8,014 nucleotides of DNA, from assembly GCA_903853735.1 (NCBI GenBank), contig CAINUH010000131.1, positions 1-8,014 of the forward strand. Reading direction: 5' to 3'. A model generated the notes under the pieces. It was not told the DNA's origin and ran no database searches. It saw only the letters and a program-made list of their open reading frames with translations. The stretch is from an uncultured Desulfomonile sp. (GTDB lineage: Bacteria > Desulfobacterota > Desulfomonilia > Desulfomonilales > Desulfomonilaceae). Position 1 is the stretch's first letter. Every line of letters starts with the position of its first letter. Below are positions 7,305-8,014 of the stretch, piece by piece. The position numbers and the translations under genes were made by a program.

Positions 7305-7414
7305 CACATCCAGTGAGGTGTGTCCCTTTGTCTAGGAGCCTGTCGCAAAACGCTTTACATTTTGGATGGTGGGCGCTGTAGCATAGACGGTAACTTTATT
7401 CTCGTGTTCTGTGC

Positions 7415-7500
7415 GGCTTGGTGCCAAGCCACCATGAAAGCGCAGTGCGGGAAATCCGCATGCTGCGATTGACGCGGCAGGGAATGAAAACCTGACCGTG
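7415..7500 (+). ncRNA. Candidate group II intron remnant (domain V- and VI-like hairpins)
   Basis: Three hairpins follow each other. First, GGCTTG-GTGC-CAAGCC (7415-7430). Second, 7438-7470: a 9-position lower helix starting AAGC, an upper helix GCGG/CCGC (7447-7450, 7456-7459) capped by GAAAT, and a two-base bulge AT (7460-7461) on the 3' side. This is the plan of group II intron domain V, including an AGC at 7439-7441 near the base and a T-G wobble next to the bulge. It departs from the norm in a G-A mismatch (7440/7468) where G-U is usual, and it is 33 rather than 34 bases. Third, after the two-base linker GA, a 9-bp stem (7473-7481 with 7491-7494 and 7496-7500) has a single bulged A at 7495 on its 3' side, as in the branch-point helix of domain VI. 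There is no reverse transcriptase and no room for domains I-III, so it is a fragment if it is an intron. A different structured RNA is the main alternative. Confidence 0.42.
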
Positions 7501-7506
7501 GCGCCA

Positions 7507-7571
7507 TCCCTTGACCCTACCGGAGGGGGGAGCGGCCAGGTTCAACCGGCTGTTCCTACCCCTGTCTGGCC
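7507..7571. other. Two further stem-loops after the domain V/VI-like hairpins
   Basis: CCCT-ACCGG-AGGG (7515-7527) sits inside TCCC/GGGA (7507-7510 with 7528-7531), giving a broken 8-bp stem. Immediately after, GGCCAG (7534-7539) pairs with CTGGCC (7566-7571) around a 26-base loop. Neither is followed by a T-run on either strand, so these are not plain terminators. They lie just past the stop of the DUF4143 gene and could be part of its 3' untranslated region or of the RNA-like element next door. Confidence 0.4.
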
Positions 7572-7584
7572 CAGATTCACAAGC

Positions 7585-8014
7585 TCAGGGCATTGATTCC
7601 TCTTTGCAGAAAGTGTGAAAAGGCAGTACCCTGACGCCATCCTTCTCGTAATCCCTAGTTCCTTTATGCACCTGATAAATCCGCGGTATGTTGATTCTCT
7701 CCTTGAAATAGAACAAGGCTGGGTTGGTTGCTTTTTCGCCTGTCTTGCATTCGATGGCAAAAAGAGGGCTGCCTTCCTTGAGGACCAGGAAATCGATTTC
7801 CCTCCTGTCCGTATCCCGAAGGAATCGTAATTCCATCCGATAGCCCTGTGTGTCTTCGACAAAGTGGCAGTATTTCAGCAATTGACATGCCACCAGGTTT
7901 TCAAATCTTGCCCCACCCTCCGGGACCGCCGACCAATCCCATAAATAAAGCTTCTGTTCTTTCCTCACAGCCCTCACCCTCGGCGTTCCATACGGCGGTA
8001 TGCGAAAACAGACA
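7585..8014 (-). CDS. DUF4143-type AAA ATPase, C-terminal part (5' partial)
   Basis: The frame stays open to the right edge (its first visible residues are VCFRIPPYGTPRVRAVRKEQ), so the GTG at 7977 is an internal codon, not the start. The 142 visible residues match the C-terminal DUF4143 region of a large family of predicted AAA ATPases: KLYLWDW, then GARFENLVACQLLKY, then LRFLRDTDRREIDFLVLKEG and LFAIECKTG. The Asp of REIDF and the Glu-x-Lys of IECK form a PD-(D/E)xK-nuclease-like arrangement known in this domain. Whole family members are about 400 residues, with the P-loop ATPase in the missing N-terminal part. Their role is not settled; many are found as scattered, mobile accessory genes. 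The gene ends TGA at 7585. It points the same way as the two envelope genes, but 360 bp of structured DNA separates them, so a common operon is unlikely. Confidence 0.88.
   Translation of the reverse strand, partial: VCFRIPPYGTPRVRAVRKEQKLYLWDWSAVPEGGARFENLVACQLLKYCHFVEDTQGYRMELRFLRDTDRREIDFLVLKEGSPLFAIECKTGEKATNPALFYFKERINIPRIYQVHKGTRDYEKDGVRVLPFHTFCKEESMP

Larger units (their letters stand above)
7224..7584. other. Gene-poor gap of about 360 bp with dense secondary structure
   Basis: No convincing coding region lies here. The part next to the membrane-anchored protein gene (7224-7335) is A+T-rich and holds a possible - strand promoter. The part from 7411 to 7571 is G+C-rich and contains at least five consecutive inverted repeats, described separately. 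Between them, GAGCCTGTCGCAAAAC at 7336-7351 resembles an insertion-sequence end, but no mirror copy is seen in the window. Confidence 0.6.

Noticed and set aside
7112..7348. A 78-codon - strand open frame over the start of the 361-residue protein gene
   Set aside because: It overlaps a better gene out of frame and shows no signal peptide, motif or ribosome site of its own.
7585..7977. A complete small gene starting with GTG at 7977
   Set aside because: The frame remains open to 8014, and the upstream residues FRIPPYGTPRVRAVRKEQ fit the DUF4143 family, so this is an internal codon of a longer gene.

Overview
The window looks like chromosomal DNA from a Gram-negative bacterium. It holds cell-surface polysaccharide genes, MacB/FtsX-type permeases, a lipoprotein with a clear lipobox and an inner-membrane-anchored protein. 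Base composition looks near half G+C by eye. The style of the polysaccharide and DUF4143 proteins would suit Desulfobacterota (former Deltaproteobacteria), but that is an impression, not a result.

Left block (1-5119, all + strand): a 5'-truncated nucleotide-sugar dehydratase/epimerase of the WbpM/CapD/FlaA1 type is followed 2 bp later by one ORF that fuses a phosphoglycosyl transferase (WcaJ/PglC-like) to a GT2 glycosyltransferase. Together they could make an activated sugar, load it on the lipid carrier and add the next sugar, which are the opening steps of an O-antigen or exopolysaccharide unit. Two tandem paralogous MacB/FtsX-type ABC permeases follow (2694-3863 and 3932-5119). No ATPase or periplasmic adaptor gene lies next to them in the window.

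Middle block (5225-7223, all - strand, convergent with the left block): a membrane-anchored periplasmic protein of unknown function (361 aa, coiled-coil-like middle, four-cysteine C-terminal domain) reads into an ankyrin-repeat lipoprotein. The two genes overlap or nearly abut, so they are probably co-transcribed and may act together in the envelope.

Right block (7224-8014): a gap of about 360 bp without a convincing gene carries a run of strong inverted repeats. One resembles domain V of a group II intron and is followed by a hairpin with a bulged A, as in domain VI. No reverse transcriptase is present, so it would be a remnant or a stand-alone structured RNA. The window ends inside the C-terminal part of a DUF4143-type AAA ATPase gene on the - strand.

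The most interesting items are the PGT-GT2 fusion with Asn in place of the usual catalytic Asp, the orphan permease pair, the two-gene envelope pair with an ankyrin lipoprotein, and the structured RNA-like intergenic segment.
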